NCBI GenBank assembly: GCA_019638705.1
Contig: JAHBTI010000006.1
Coordinates: forward strand, 1-64,000
DNA length: 64,000 nucleotides
Source: Bacteroidota bacterium
GTDB taxonomy: Bacteria; Bacteroidota; Bacteroidia; B-17B0; Aurantibacillaceae
Direction: 5' to 3'
The position numbers were made by a program, and so were the translations under genes. The notes under the pieces are model-generated. The model saw nothing but the letters and a program-made list of their open reading frames with translations. It was not told the origin of the DNA and made no database searches. This document shows positions 15,137-23,650 of the stretch, one piece after another; the first letter of the stretch is position 1, and every line of letters begins with the position of its first letter.

Positions 15137-18100
15137 ATGCTTAATAAAATAATTGAGTTCTCTATAAAGAACAAACTCATCATCGGGCTTTTTGTCATTG
15201 CCCTTGTCGGCTACGGCATTTACGAAGTAAAGCGTTTGCCGATTGATGCCGTACCTGACATCACAAACAATCAGGTGCAAGTGATTACCGTTGCCCCTGC
15301 ATTGGGAGCAACCGATGTAGAACGTCTTATCACATTTCCCATTGAACAGGCAAACAGCAACATTCCGCACTTAAAAGAACTTCGCAGTTATTCAAGTTTT
15401 GGTTTGTCGGTTATTACCATTGTTTTTGAAGACAATGTTGATGTGTATTGGGCAAGACAACAAATTGCCGAACGCTTGCAACAAGTGCAGGACAAACTTC
15501 CAAAAGGTTTTGGTTCGCCTTTTTTAGCACCTGTTACCACAGGTTTAGGCGAGATTTATCAATATGTTGTTCGCCCCGAAAAAGGTTACGAAAACAAATA
15601 CAACGCAATGGAATTGCGAACCATTCAGGATTGGATTGTTCGCAAACAACTTTTAGGTGTAAAAGGCGTTGCCGATGTAAGCAGTTTTGGCGGTTTGCTC
15701 AAACAATACGAAATAGCCGTTGAACCCGAAAAATTGTTGGCATATAACATTACAATCAGCGATGTGTTTACGGCTCTTGAAAAAAATAATCAAAACACAG
15801 GCGGTTCATATATTGAAAAAGGTGCAACAGCTTTGTTTATCCGAAGCGAAGGATTAGTAGGCAACTTCAACGATATTGAAAATATTGTCGTGAAAAATTT
15901 GCAAAACGGTGTTCCGCTTTTAATTCGTGATGTGGCAGAAGTAAAATTAGGAAACGCCACACGCTACGGTGCTTTGACTTACAACGGAGAATTGCAGGTT
16001 TCGGGAGCAATTGTTTTGATGCTGAAAGGTGCAAACAGCAATGAAGTAATTACCAATGTAAAACAACGCATTGAAAAAATTAAAAAATCATTGCCCGAAG
16101 GCGTAACCATTGAACCATTTATTGACCGCACCAAAATGGTAAACAACGCCATAAGCACCGTTACCAAAAATCTAATGGAAGGTGCATTGATTGTAATTTT
16201 TGTTTTGGTATTGTTTCTTGGCAATCTTCGTGCAGGTTTGTTGGTGGCTTCGGTTATTCCGTTGTCAATGTTGTTTGCCATTATCCTGATGAATTTATTT
16301 GGCGTAAGCGGAAATTTGATGAGTTTGGGAGCATTGGATTTCGGTTTGATTGTGGACGGTGCGGTTATTATCGTAGAAGCCGTAATGCATACGTTAGTAA
16401 GACGCAATTCAATAAGCAATGTGCAATTAGCAATAGAGAATAAGCAACAGCAATTGGCAATAAATAAAAACTTGCCTATTGCGGATTGCAAATTGCGTAT
16501 TTCTCAAAATGAGATGGATAACACAGTCTTAAAATCCGCTTCAAGAATGATGAACAGTGCGGTTTTCGGGCAAATCATTATTCTGATTGTTTACTTGCCC
16601 ATTTTTACTTTACAGGGAATTGAAGGTAAAATGTTTAAACCAATGGCGCAAACCGTTGCCTTTGCTTTGGCAGGAGCGTTTGTTCTTTCGCTTACTTATA
16701 TCCCGATGATGAGTTCTTTGTTTTTGAGCAAAACCATTTCGCACAAACAAACATTTTCCGATAAAATGATGAACCGTTTGGAACGCTTTTATCAAAAATA
16801 TTTGGTGAAAGTTTTGCGTTACCAAAAAACGGTTTTGATTTCCGTTTTATCATTGTTTGTTATAGCAATTTTTGTTTTAACACGATTGGGCGGAGAATTT
16901 ATTCCCGCATTGCCCGAAGGCGATTTTGCAGTAGAAACAAGGGTTTTACCCGGTAGTAATCTCAACACTTCCATTGAAGCCATTTCAAAAGCATCAAAAA
17001 TTTTATTGGAAAAATTTCCCGAAGTGGAACGGGTTGTTACCAAAACAGGAACAAGCGAAGTTCCCGCAGAACCTTTACCAATAGATGTTTCGGATATAAT
17101 TATTGTTTTAAAAAACCGTAGCGAATGGACATCGGCAACAACTTATCAGGAGTTGGAAGCAAAAATGAGTGAAGCACTGGAAGCCTTGCCGGGCATAACA
17201 TTCAGTTTTCAATATCCGGTGGCAATGCGTTTCAACGAACTTATTTCGGGAGCAAGACAAGATGTAGTTTGTAAAATTTTCGGAGAGAATTTAGACACGC
17301 TTGCATTTTATGCCAACAAATTGGGTAAAATCTGCAATACTGTTGAAGGCAGTAGCGGAATTTATGTTGAAGCCGTTGCAGGACTTCCGCAAATTACCAT
17401 TCAATACAACCGTGCAGCCATTGCACAATACGGCTTAAACATAAGTGACATTAACAGTATTGTAAACACGGCTTTTGCAGGCGAAGCAAGCGGAACAATT
17501 TACGAAGGTGAAAAACGTTTTGACTTGGTTGTTCGTTTGAAAAATGAAAAACGAAAAGATTTATCAGATGTTCAAAACCTTTTAATCCCAACACCGCAAG
17601 GCACACAAATTCCGCTAAATGCCCTTGCACAAGTTGAAATTATTGAAGGTCCAAACCAAATTCAGCGTGAAAATTCGCAACGCAGAATTATAGTTGGTTT
17701 CAACGTGCGTGGGCGTGATGTGCAAAGTATGGTGCAGGAATTACAACAAAAAGTAGAACAGCAAATAAAATTTCCGTCAGGGTATCATATCACTTATGGC
17801 GGTGCGTTTGAAAATTTGGAAGAAGCAAAAGCACGATTGCAAATTGCCGTTCCTGTTTCGTTAGCACTTATTTTCTTGTTATTATTTTTTGCTTTCCGTT
17901 CCGTAAAACAAGGATTGCTCATTTATTCAGCCATTCCGCTTTCAGCTATTGGCGGCATTTTGGCGTTAGCCGTTCGTGGAATTTCGTTTAGCATAAGTGC
18001 GGGAGTTGGCTTCATTGCCTTGTTTGGTGTAGCGGTGTTAAACGGCATTATATTGATTGCCGAATTTAACCGATTGAAAGATGAAGGTTACACCGATTTG

Positions 18101-19558
18101 AAACGCATTGTCGTTCAGGGAACAAAAATTCGGTTGCGACCCGTTTTGATGACGGCATTTGTGGCTTCATTGGGCTTTCTTCCAATGGCAGTAAGTACGG
18201 GCGAAGGAGCAGAAGTGCAACGTCCTTTGGCAACGGTTGTTATTGGCGGTTTACTAATTGCTACATTTCTTACACTTTTCGTTTTACCTGTTTTATACAT
18301 TCTGTTTCACAAAGGAATTTCAAAAAATAAAATCAATAAAAAAGTAACTACGTTGGTTGCTATTCTTTCTGTTTTTTCATTTCAGGAAATAAACGCTCAA
18401 ACGCAAATCACATTGAAACAAGCGGTTGATACGGCTTTGACAAATAATCTTTCGGTAAAAAATGAACGCTTAAAAAGCGAATACCAACAAAAATTGATTA
18501 AGTCGGGAACAAATGTTCCTGCAACACATCTTTTTGGCGAATACGGACAAATCAACAGTTTTTATACCGACACACGATTGGGAATTTCGCAAACAATCAA
18601 TTTTCCGACTGTTTACACACGACAAAAAGCCTTGCTGAATGAAGAATGGAAAAGCAGCGTATTAAATGTTGGTGTGCAGGAAGCACAACTAAAAAAGCAA
18701 GTAACACAAGTTTTTTACACGCTTGTTTACCTGCAACAGAAGAAAGAATTATTGCAAAAAAACGACAGCATTTTTTCAGAGTTTCTAAACAAAGCTACGC
18801 TTCGTTTCAACAAAGGCGAAAGCAATATCTTGGAAAAAACAACTGCCGAAAATCAGCGTGGACAAATTGCGTTGCAGTTAAAACAATTAGAGCAAGATGT
18901 AGAATTGTTGCAAATTCATTTTCAGTTATTACTCAATACTACAACGGTTTTTGTACCCGATGAAAACAACGTTATGCAAAATAATGTTTTAGAAAATGAT
19001 ACAATATTTTTGAGTTCGCACCCTGCAATGCAGTACTGGAAACAGCAAGAACAAATTGCAACAGCAAACACGAAATTAGAGCGGTCAAAATTATCGCCCG
19101 ACATCACATTTGGTTACAATATTATGGGTATGCGTGGAATAGGTGCAGACAACAAAGAATACAACAGCACACCGCAGTTTCATTCGGGACAAATCGGGTT
19201 GGGTATTCCGATTTTTGCAGGTAGCCAAAAAGCAAGAATAAACGCAGCAAAAGCAAATGAAATTATTGCTTCAAACCAATACGAAATGAATTTTCAAAAC
19301 TTTGAAAACGCCTATCGTTCAGCTTTTGCACAGTATCAAAAATTTGAAGAAACTGTTCAGTATTTTGAAAATACAGCATTGAAAAATGCCGAAATCATTA
19401 CAACAACCGCCAATCAGCAATTTTTGAATGGCGACATCAATTATTTGGAATGGGTGCTTTTGCTCAATCAGGCAACCACCATACAAAGCGACTACATTGA
19501 AGCCGTAAAAAACAGAAACAATGCAGTTGCCGAACTTAATTTTTACACGAACAAATAA
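15137..19558 (+). CDS. CzcA/CusA-type heavy-metal RND pump fused to a TolC-like outer-membrane channel
   Basis: A 1473-residue fusion. Residues 1-1060 are a heavy-metal efflux RND transporter: first membrane helix KNKLIIGLFVIALVGYGIYE, periplasmic segment RLPIDAVPDITNNQVQV, and in helix 4 the acidic pattern LDFGLIVDGAVIIVEAV typical of CzcA/CusA. Residues 1075-1473 begin with a second signal-like stretch ending FQEINAQ and continue as a TolC/CzcC-type outer-membrane factor with coiled-coil helices. The likely job is proton-driven export of Cu/Ag or Zn/Co/Cd; the metal is not determinable. A palindromic repeat (16411-16501) inserts about 30 residues after helix 4, in the cytoplasmic side loop. 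The adaptor gene follows 11 bases later. Confidence 0.93.
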   Translation: MLNKIIEFSIKNKLIIGLFVIALVGYGIYEVKRLPIDAVPDITNNQVQVITVAPALGATDVERLITFPIEQANSNIPHLKELRSYSSFGLSVITIVFEDNVDVYWARQQIAERLQQVQDKLPKGFGSPFLAPVTTGLGEIYQYVVRPEKGYENKYNAMELRTIQDWIVRKQLLGVKGVADVSSFGGLLKQYEIAVEPEKLLAYNITISDVFTALEKNNQNTGGSYIEKGATALFIRSEGLVGNFNDIENIVVKNLQNGVPLLIRDVAEVKLGNATRYGALTYNGELQVSGAIVLMLKGANSNEVITNVKQRIEKIKKSLPEGVTIEPFIDRTKMVNNAISTVTKNLMEGALIVIFVLVLFLGNLRAGLLVASVIPLSMLFAIILMNLFGVSGNLMSLGALDFGLIVDGAVIIVEAVMHTLVRRNSISNVQLAIENKQQQLAINKNLPIADCKLRISQNEMDNTVLKSASRMMNSAVFGQIIILIVYLPIFTLQGIEGKMFKPMAQTVAFALAGAFVLSLTYIPMMSSLFLSKTISHKQTFSDKMMNRLERFYQKYLVKVLRYQKTVLISVLSLFVIAIFVLTRLGGEFIPALPEGDFAVETRVLPGSNLNTSIEAISKASKILLEKFPEVERVVTKTGTSEVPAEPLPIDVSDIIIVLKNRSEWTSATTYQELEAKMSEALEALPGITFSFQYPVAMRFNELISGARQDVVCKIFGENLDTLAFYANKLGKICNTVEGSSGIYVEAVAGLPQITIQYNRAAIAQYGLNISDINSIVNTAFAGEASGTIYEGEKRFDLVVRLKNEKRKDLSDVQNLLIPTPQGTQIPLNALAQVEIIEGPNQIQRENSQRRIIVGFNVRGRDVQSMVQELQQKVEQQIKFPSGYHITYGGAFENLEEAKARLQIAVPVSLALIFLLLFFAFRSVKQGLLIYSAIPLSAIGGILALAVRGISFSISAGVGFIALFGVAVLNGIILIAEFNRLKDEGYTDLKRIVVQGTKIRLRPVLMTAFVASLGFLPMAVSTGEGAEVQRPLATVVIGGLLIATFLTLFVLPVLYILFHKGISKNKINKKVTTLVAILSVFSFQEINAQTQITLKQAVDTALTNNLSVKNERLKSEYQQKLIKSGTNVPATHLFGEYGQINSFYTDTRLGISQTINFPTVYTRQKALLNEEWKSSVLNVGVQEAQLKKQVTQVFYTLVYLQQKKELLQKNDSIFSEFLNKATLRFNKGESNILEKTTAENQRGQIALQLKQLEQDVELLQIHFQLLLNTTTVFVPDENNVMQNNVLENDTIFLSSHPAMQYWKQQEQIATANTKLERSKLSPDITFGYNIMGMRGIGADNKEYNSTPQFHSGQIGLGIPIFAGSQKARINAAKANEIIASNQYEMNFQNFENAYRSAFAQYQKFEETVQYFENTALKNAEIITTTANQQFLNGDINYLEWVLLLNQATTIQSDYIEAVKNRNNAVAELNFYTNK
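16411..16501 (+). repeat. GCAAT-type palindromic repeat, in frame inside the RND pump gene
   Basis: Two 26-base arms, AATAAGCAATGTGCAATTAG... (16411-16436) and its near reverse complement (16476-16501), agree at 21 of 26 positions and enclose 39 bases that also contain GCAATTGGCAAT. It encodes the asparagine/glutamine-rich stretch around residues 425-455, which is not expected in CzcA. A related copy lies in the next gene (19597-19693). Confidence 0.85.
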
Positions 19559-19569
19559 AATTTGAAATA

Positions 19570-20781
19570 ATGAAAATGTTAAAGTTTAATGAACAATTAA
19601 TTAGTCATAAGCAATGGGCAACGGGGCAACGGGCAATAAGCAATGGGCAACGAGGGGCAACGCTGCTAATTGCCATTTGCCTATTACTAATTACTTCCTG
19701 CGGAAACAAAGACAACAACGAACAACAAAATCAGGAACAAATACCTGAAAACGTTGTTACGCTAACCCAAGAACAATACAAAAACGCAGGTATTGAAACA
19801 GGGAAATTAAGCAAACAAAACATTTCTTCTTTACTGAAAGTAAACGGAAAAATTAACGTGCCACCGCAAAGTATGGTTTCCATAAGCATACCATTGGGCG
19901 GTTATCTGAAATCAACCAAACTGTTAGCAGGAATGCACATCAGCAAAGGCGAAGTATTGGCAGTAATGGAAGATGCACAATACATACAGTTGCAACAGGA
20001 CTATTTAACCGCAAAAGCACAATTTGCCCTGACTGAAAGCGAGTACAACCGACAAAAAGAGTTGAACCAAAGCAAAGCCACAAGCGACAAAGTTTTTGAA
20101 CAAGCAAAAGCCAATTATCAAACACAATTAGTTTTAATAAAATCGTTGGAAGAAAAATTAAAACTCATCGGCTTAAATCCGCAAAAACTCACAGCCGACA
20201 ATATTTCTAACAGTATCAACATTTATTCGCCAATCACAGGTTTTGTGTCGGCTGTAAATTTGAACATCGGCAAGTATGTAAATCCAAGCGATGTGCTGTT
20301 TGAATTGGTAAATCCGAGCGATATACATTTAACATTATCGGTTTTTGAAAAAGACATCAACAAACTTTCAATCGGACAAAAACTGTTTGCATACACCAAC
20401 ACCAATCCCGACAAAAAATACGTTTGTGAAATCATTTTAATCAGCAAAAATTTGTCTAACCAAAGTTCAGCCGAAGTGCATTGCCATTTTGAGCAATACG
20501 ACAAAACGCTGTTGCCCGGAATGTTTATGAACGCAGAAATTGAATTGTCTGGCAACAACGCTAATGCTTTGCCTAATGAAGCCATTGTTCGGTTTGAAAA
20601 CAAACAATATGTTTTTGTTGCTGACGGCAACAATCAGTTTGAAATGCACGAAGTACAAATAGGAAGTTCTGAAAACGGTTACACAGAAATCATCATGCCC
20701 GACAATTTGACGAATAAGACATTTGTAACGAATGGTGCATACAACTTGTTAATGACAATGAAAAACAAAAATGACGAATAA
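19570..20781 (+). CDS. RND efflux periplasmic adaptor (HlyD/CusB-like), lipoprotein
   Basis: A 403-residue membrane-fusion protein linking the RND pump to the outer membrane. After a lipobox (LLLITSC, near residues 37-43) come an acidic linker, the first half of the lipoyl/barrel-sandwich domain (SIPLGGYLKSTKLLAGMHI), a helical hairpin (residues 130-200), the second lipoyl half (IYSPITGFVSAVNLNIGKYV), and a beta-barrel domain. The N-terminus is abnormal: a hairpin repeat (19597-19693) is read in frame, supplying ASN/GLN/GLY-rich residues and much of the hydrophobic signal segment. Either ATG 19570 or the one at 19576 begins the frame. It lies 11 bases after the pump gene. Confidence 0.9.
   Translation: MKMLKFNEQLISHKQWATGQRAISNGQRGATLLIAICLLLITSCGNKDNNEQQNQEQIPENVVTLTQEQYKNAGIETGKLSKQNISSLLKVNGKINVPPQSMVSISIPLGGYLKSTKLLAGMHISKGEVLAVMEDAQYIQLQQDYLTAKAQFALTESEYNRQKELNQSKATSDKVFEQAKANYQTQLVLIKSLEEKLKLIGLNPQKLTADNISNSINIYSPITGFVSAVNLNIGKYVNPSDVLFELVNPSDIHLTLSVFEKDINKLSIGQKLFAYTNTNPDKKYVCEIILISKNLSNQSSAEVHCHFEQYDKTLLPGMFMNAEIELSGNNANALPNEAIVRFENKQYVFVADGNNQFEMHEVQIGSSENGYTEIIMPDNLTNKTFVTNGAYNLLMTMKNKNDE
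19597..19693 (+). repeat. GCAAT-type palindromic repeat, in frame at the adaptor N-terminus
   Basis: Left arm TTAATTAGTCATAAGCAATG... (19597-19620) pairs with TGCCATTTGCCTATTACTAA... (19671-19693). Between them GGGCAACGGGGCAACGGGCA is a tandem GGGCAAC repeat. It is the same family as 16411-16501 and forms much of the encoded signal sequence. Confidence 0.8.
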
Positions 20782-20814
20782 GCGATTCACAACAGACGAC
20801 AGGAAACTACTGGC

Positions 20815-20945
20815 TATAACATCGGTTTTGCGTAGTGGCGGGTGATGTGCTTCGTATATAAGATTGTGCTAAATTTGAACTTTGGTGCTTCGATTAAAGT
20901 GTAGTGCTGAAAATCCCGCACTACACCAAGCCCCACACCGTTATG
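20815..20945 (+). repeat. ATAAC...CGTTAT hairpin element 2
   Basis: The element runs from TATAACATCGG (20815) to CACCGTTATG (20945), 131 bases. Outer arms pair imperfectly, with GTAGTGGCGGG (20832-20842) against CCCGCACTAC (20915-20924). It shares GTGCTTCGTAT, TAGTGCT, CCAAGCC and CGTTAT with the right half of element 1. It ends 18 bases before the next gene's start codon. Confidence 0.75.
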
Positions 20946-20963
20946 TACCATTAAAGAAAGATA

Positions 20964-21626
20964 GTGAACTACATTGACAAAATAAGGACAGAAATTAAAA
21001 AAGACTTTGACGAAAAGACTTTTCAAAAAGGAGACATGGAAACTTTCTTGTCGCCTAATGGACAATTTCGTTTGGAGGCAACAAATTTTTGGTCTAAAAC
21101 ACCAAATTGGGACTTGACCAAAGTAGAAGTTTATAACCAAAAGTTAAACGAAAAAATGTTCGATTTCTTTGTGAATGAAAGCCGCTTTTTTTATGGCTGG
21201 GTTACAACAAATAATATTGACTATTTAATTTGCGCAGAAGACATTTTTGGCGGACAAACCATCGTTGATTTAACGAATAAAAAAATGAATGGTTATTCGC
21301 CAAACGAATACGGTTTTATTTGGACTGACTTTCGTTTATCGCCAAACGGTAAAATTCTTGCAACAATTGGTTGCTATTGGGCTTGTTCTTATGTAATTAA
21401 ATTGTTTGATTTTTCAGACCCTCTTAATTTGCCGTTGAGAGAAATCAAAGAAATTGCATTATTGGACAATGACGAAATAATTGTAAGTTGGTTTGACAAT
21501 GAAACACTGCAAATGAAAGGGATTAAGAGGGAAAAAGAGCCTGAATATTCTGAAAATGGAAGTTTTAGTATGAAAACAATTAGTGAAACAACTGTTAAAA
21601 GACAAATTAAAATTTACGGCACATAA
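20964..21626 (+). CDS. Hypothetical protein, cassette-like orphan gene
   Basis: A 220-residue soluble protein with no signal peptide, no membrane segment and no recognised domain. It contains beta-rich segments (FLSPNGQFRLEATNFW, FRLSPNGKILATIGCYW) that look like two related blades or strands with the shared motif LSPNG, suggesting a WD40/beta-propeller-like fragment or an immunity-type fold. It starts with GTG at 20964; no ATG lies in frame upstream. The gene is tightly bounded: hairpin element 2 ends 18 bases before the start and the stop TAA (21624-21626) is itself inside the ATAACACGG start of element 3. This is how integron gene cassettes are packed. Confidence 0.65.
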   Translation: MNYIDKIRTEIKKDFDEKTFQKGDMETFLSPNGQFRLEATNFWSKTPNWDLTKVEVYNQKLNEKMFDFFVNESRFFYGWVTTNNIDYLICAEDIFGGQTIVDLTNKKMNGYSPNEYGFIWTDFRLSPNGKILATIGCYWACSYVIKLFDFSDPLNLPLREIKEIALLDNDEIIVSWFDNETLQMKGIKREKEPEYSENGSFSMKTISETTVKRQIKIYGT

Positions 21627-21650
21627 CACGGACAGCCGTTGCATAAAGCC
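21622..21650 (+). repeat. Left end of an ATAAC-type element (element 3, truncated)
   Basis: CATAACACGGACAGCCGTTGCATAA matches the start of element 1 (13861) at about 20 of 25 positions. No matching CGTTAT end occurs before the pirin gene, so the element is cut off or decayed. It marks the right edge of the island. Confidence 0.55.
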
Positions 21651-21719
21651 AATTTTTACAAAAAATCAAACCAAACCAATTTCTTGCCATACATCAACGC
21701 GCAATTATTTTGAGTGATG

Positions 21720-21727
21720 TAACTTTG
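21720..21727 (+). promoter_or_regulatory. TAnnTTTG -7 element of the pirin operon
   Basis: Exact match TAACTTTG, 26 bases before the ATG of the first pirin gene. Confidence 0.6.
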
Positions 21728-21753
21728 TACCGTAAATTTAAAAGCAAATAATT

Positions 21754-22632
21754 ATGGCAACAAAAAACATTGAAGTGGTTGTACCGCCAAGAGAACCTCA
21801 CTATGTGGGAGACGGATTCAGAGTACACAATTTTATTCCGAGTGCATACCGTTTGGATATGAAAAGAATGGACCCGTTTATTATGTTGGATTACAATTCA
21901 AAATTTTATTTTCCGCCTGCCGATAAGCCAAGAGGCGTGAGCGTACACCCACACAGAGGTTTTGAAACCGTAACCATTGCTTACAAAGGCAAAGTAGCGC
22001 ACCACGACAGCAGCGGTGGCGGCGGTGTGATTGCAGAAGGCGATGTGCAATGGATGACAGCCGCATCGGGTGTTTTGCACAAAGAATATCACGAAGAAAA
22101 TTTCAGCAAACAGGGCGGCGATTTCCACATGGTGCAGCTTTGGGTAAACCTGCCTGCAAAAGACAAAATGTCTAAACCAAAATATCAGAGCATTGCCAAC
22201 GCTCAAATTGAAAAAATTACATTGCCCGATAACAGCGGAACGGTGGAAGTTATTGCAGGAAATTATCAGGACGTAAAAGGAAGTGCCACTACATTTTCGC
22301 CGCTTCATTTGCTGAATGTGCGCTTAAACAAAAACGGAAAAGCCGGTTTTGAATTTCCCGAAAATTACAACACGGCTTTATTGGTAATTGAGGGAAGCAT
22401 AACCGTAAATGAAACAGAAAGCGTGCCCACCGACCATTTTGTGCTGTTTGAAAACAAGGGAACAGCATTTAACATACAAGCATCGGAAAATGCGGTAGTG
22501 TTGGTACTGAGCGGCGAACCGCTTAACGAACCGATAGCTGCACACGGACCTTTTGTAATGAATACAAAACAGGAAATTATTCAGGCAATTGACGATTTTA
22601 ATCACGGGAAATTCGGTTATTTGGAAGCATAA
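21754..22632 (+). CDS. Pirin family protein
   Basis: A 292-residue bicupin. The N-terminal cupin has the metal-binding pattern VHPHRGFETVTIAYKGKVAH (two histidines, then H and E further on: GVLHKEYHEE). Pirins are iron-binding proteins; some act as quercetin 2,3-dioxygenases and others in redox sensing, but the substrate here is unknown. It is cytoplasmic (no signal). A tandem paralogue with an added N-terminal signal follows 12 bases later; the pair is about half identical and shares the ending GPFVMNT-EI-QAI-D-GKFG. Confidence 0.93.
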   Translation: MATKNIEVVVPPREPHYVGDGFRVHNFIPSAYRLDMKRMDPFIMLDYNSKFYFPPADKPRGVSVHPHRGFETVTIAYKGKVAHHDSSGGGGVIAEGDVQWMTAASGVLHKEYHEENFSKQGGDFHMVQLWVNLPAKDKMSKPKYQSIANAQIEKITLPDNSGTVEVIAGNYQDVKGSATTFSPLHLLNVRLNKNGKAGFEFPENYNTALLVIEGSITVNETESVPTDHFVLFENKGTAFNIQASENAVVLVLSGEPLNEPIAAHGPFVMNTKQEIIQAIDDFNHGKFGYLEA

Positions 22633-22644
22633 AAATTTAAAAAC

Positions 22645-23622
22645 ATGGACAGAAAAAAATTTATAACAGGAACGCTTTTTACAGGATTTGCAGCTTTGTT
22701 TCATAAAGCATTTGCAGGTAAAGAAGCCGCCATAGAAAAAATATCCAAAGCAGACCTTCGGGGTGTTGAGGGTATATTATCGCCAACCAATACGCACATG
22801 GTGGGAAATGGTTTTAAGGTAATGAACTACTTCCCCAACGGAAAAGGTTTTGAAGAAAGAATGAGTCCTTTTTTTCTGTTAGACTTTAATGCCGAAGTAA
22901 AATTTCCGCCTTCGGATATTGCAAAAGGCGTAGGCGTGCATCCGCACAGAGGCATTGAAACCATAACCTTTGCCTACAAAGGCTCTGTTGAACATCACGA
23001 CAGCAAAGGAAATCACGGAGTAATTAACCCGGGCGACATTCAATGGATGACCGCAGGCGGAGGCGTTTTGCACAAAGAATATCACGAACAAACGTTTAAC
23101 CGCACAGGCGGCACATTTGAGATGTTGCAATTATGGATTAATCTTCCTGCAAAACATAAAATGACCCCTGCAAAATATCAAAGCATTGTTCACACACAAA
23201 AACCAAAAGTTGTTTTGGCTGACGGAAAATCGGCTGTATATGTTATTGCAGGGGAGTATAACGGCGTAAAAGGTGTTGCCAATGCTTTTTCGCCTGTTAT
23301 TATGTACGATGTACATTTGGAAGAAAATGCCGATTTAGAATTTACGTTGCCTCAGCATTATAATTCAGGCATATTGGTAATTGACGGAAATATAACCATC
23401 AACGAACAAAAAGCACCCGAAAACCACTATGTTCAGCTGAAAAATGAAGCAGGAAAAATAAAAATCAAAGCGCATCAAAAATCGCTGCTTATGGTATTAA
23501 GCGGCGAACCGCTTAACGAACCTTATGTAAGTTATGGTCCGTTTGTGATGAATACCGAAGAAGAAATAAAGCAAGCCATTGAAGATTACAACAAAGGAAA
23601 ATTCGGATTTTTAAACGACTAA
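22645..23622 (+). CDS. Pirin family protein with N-terminal export signal
   Basis: A 325-residue paralogue of the preceding pirin, with the same cupin metal site (VHPHRGIETITFAYKGSVEH and GVLHKEYHEQ). It differs by an extra 35 N-terminal residues, MDRKKFITGTLFTGFAALFH..FAG, which look like a signal peptide with a short positively charged start, so this copy is probably outside the cytoplasm while its neighbour is inside. ATG 22645 is 12 bases after the upstream stop, consistent with one operon. The RK-only start is not a complete twin-arginine motif. A degraded DinB gene follows directly. Confidence 0.9.
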   Translation: MDRKKFITGTLFTGFAALFHKAFAGKEAAIEKISKADLRGVEGILSPTNTHMVGNGFKVMNYFPNGKGFEERMSPFFLLDFNAEVKFPPSDIAKGVGVHPHRGIETITFAYKGSVEHHDSKGNHGVINPGDIQWMTAGGGVLHKEYHEQTFNRTGGTFEMLQLWINLPAKHKMTPAKYQSIVHTQKPKVVLADGKSAVYVIAGEYNGVKGVANAFSPVIMYDVHLEENADLEFTLPQHYNSGILVIDGNITINEQKAPENHYVQLKNEAGKIKIKAHQKSLLMVLSGEPLNEPYVSYGPFVMNTEEEIKQAIEDYNKGKFGFLND

Positions 23623-23650
23623 GAAAGTAAAATCAGCCGCCAAAAACAAT

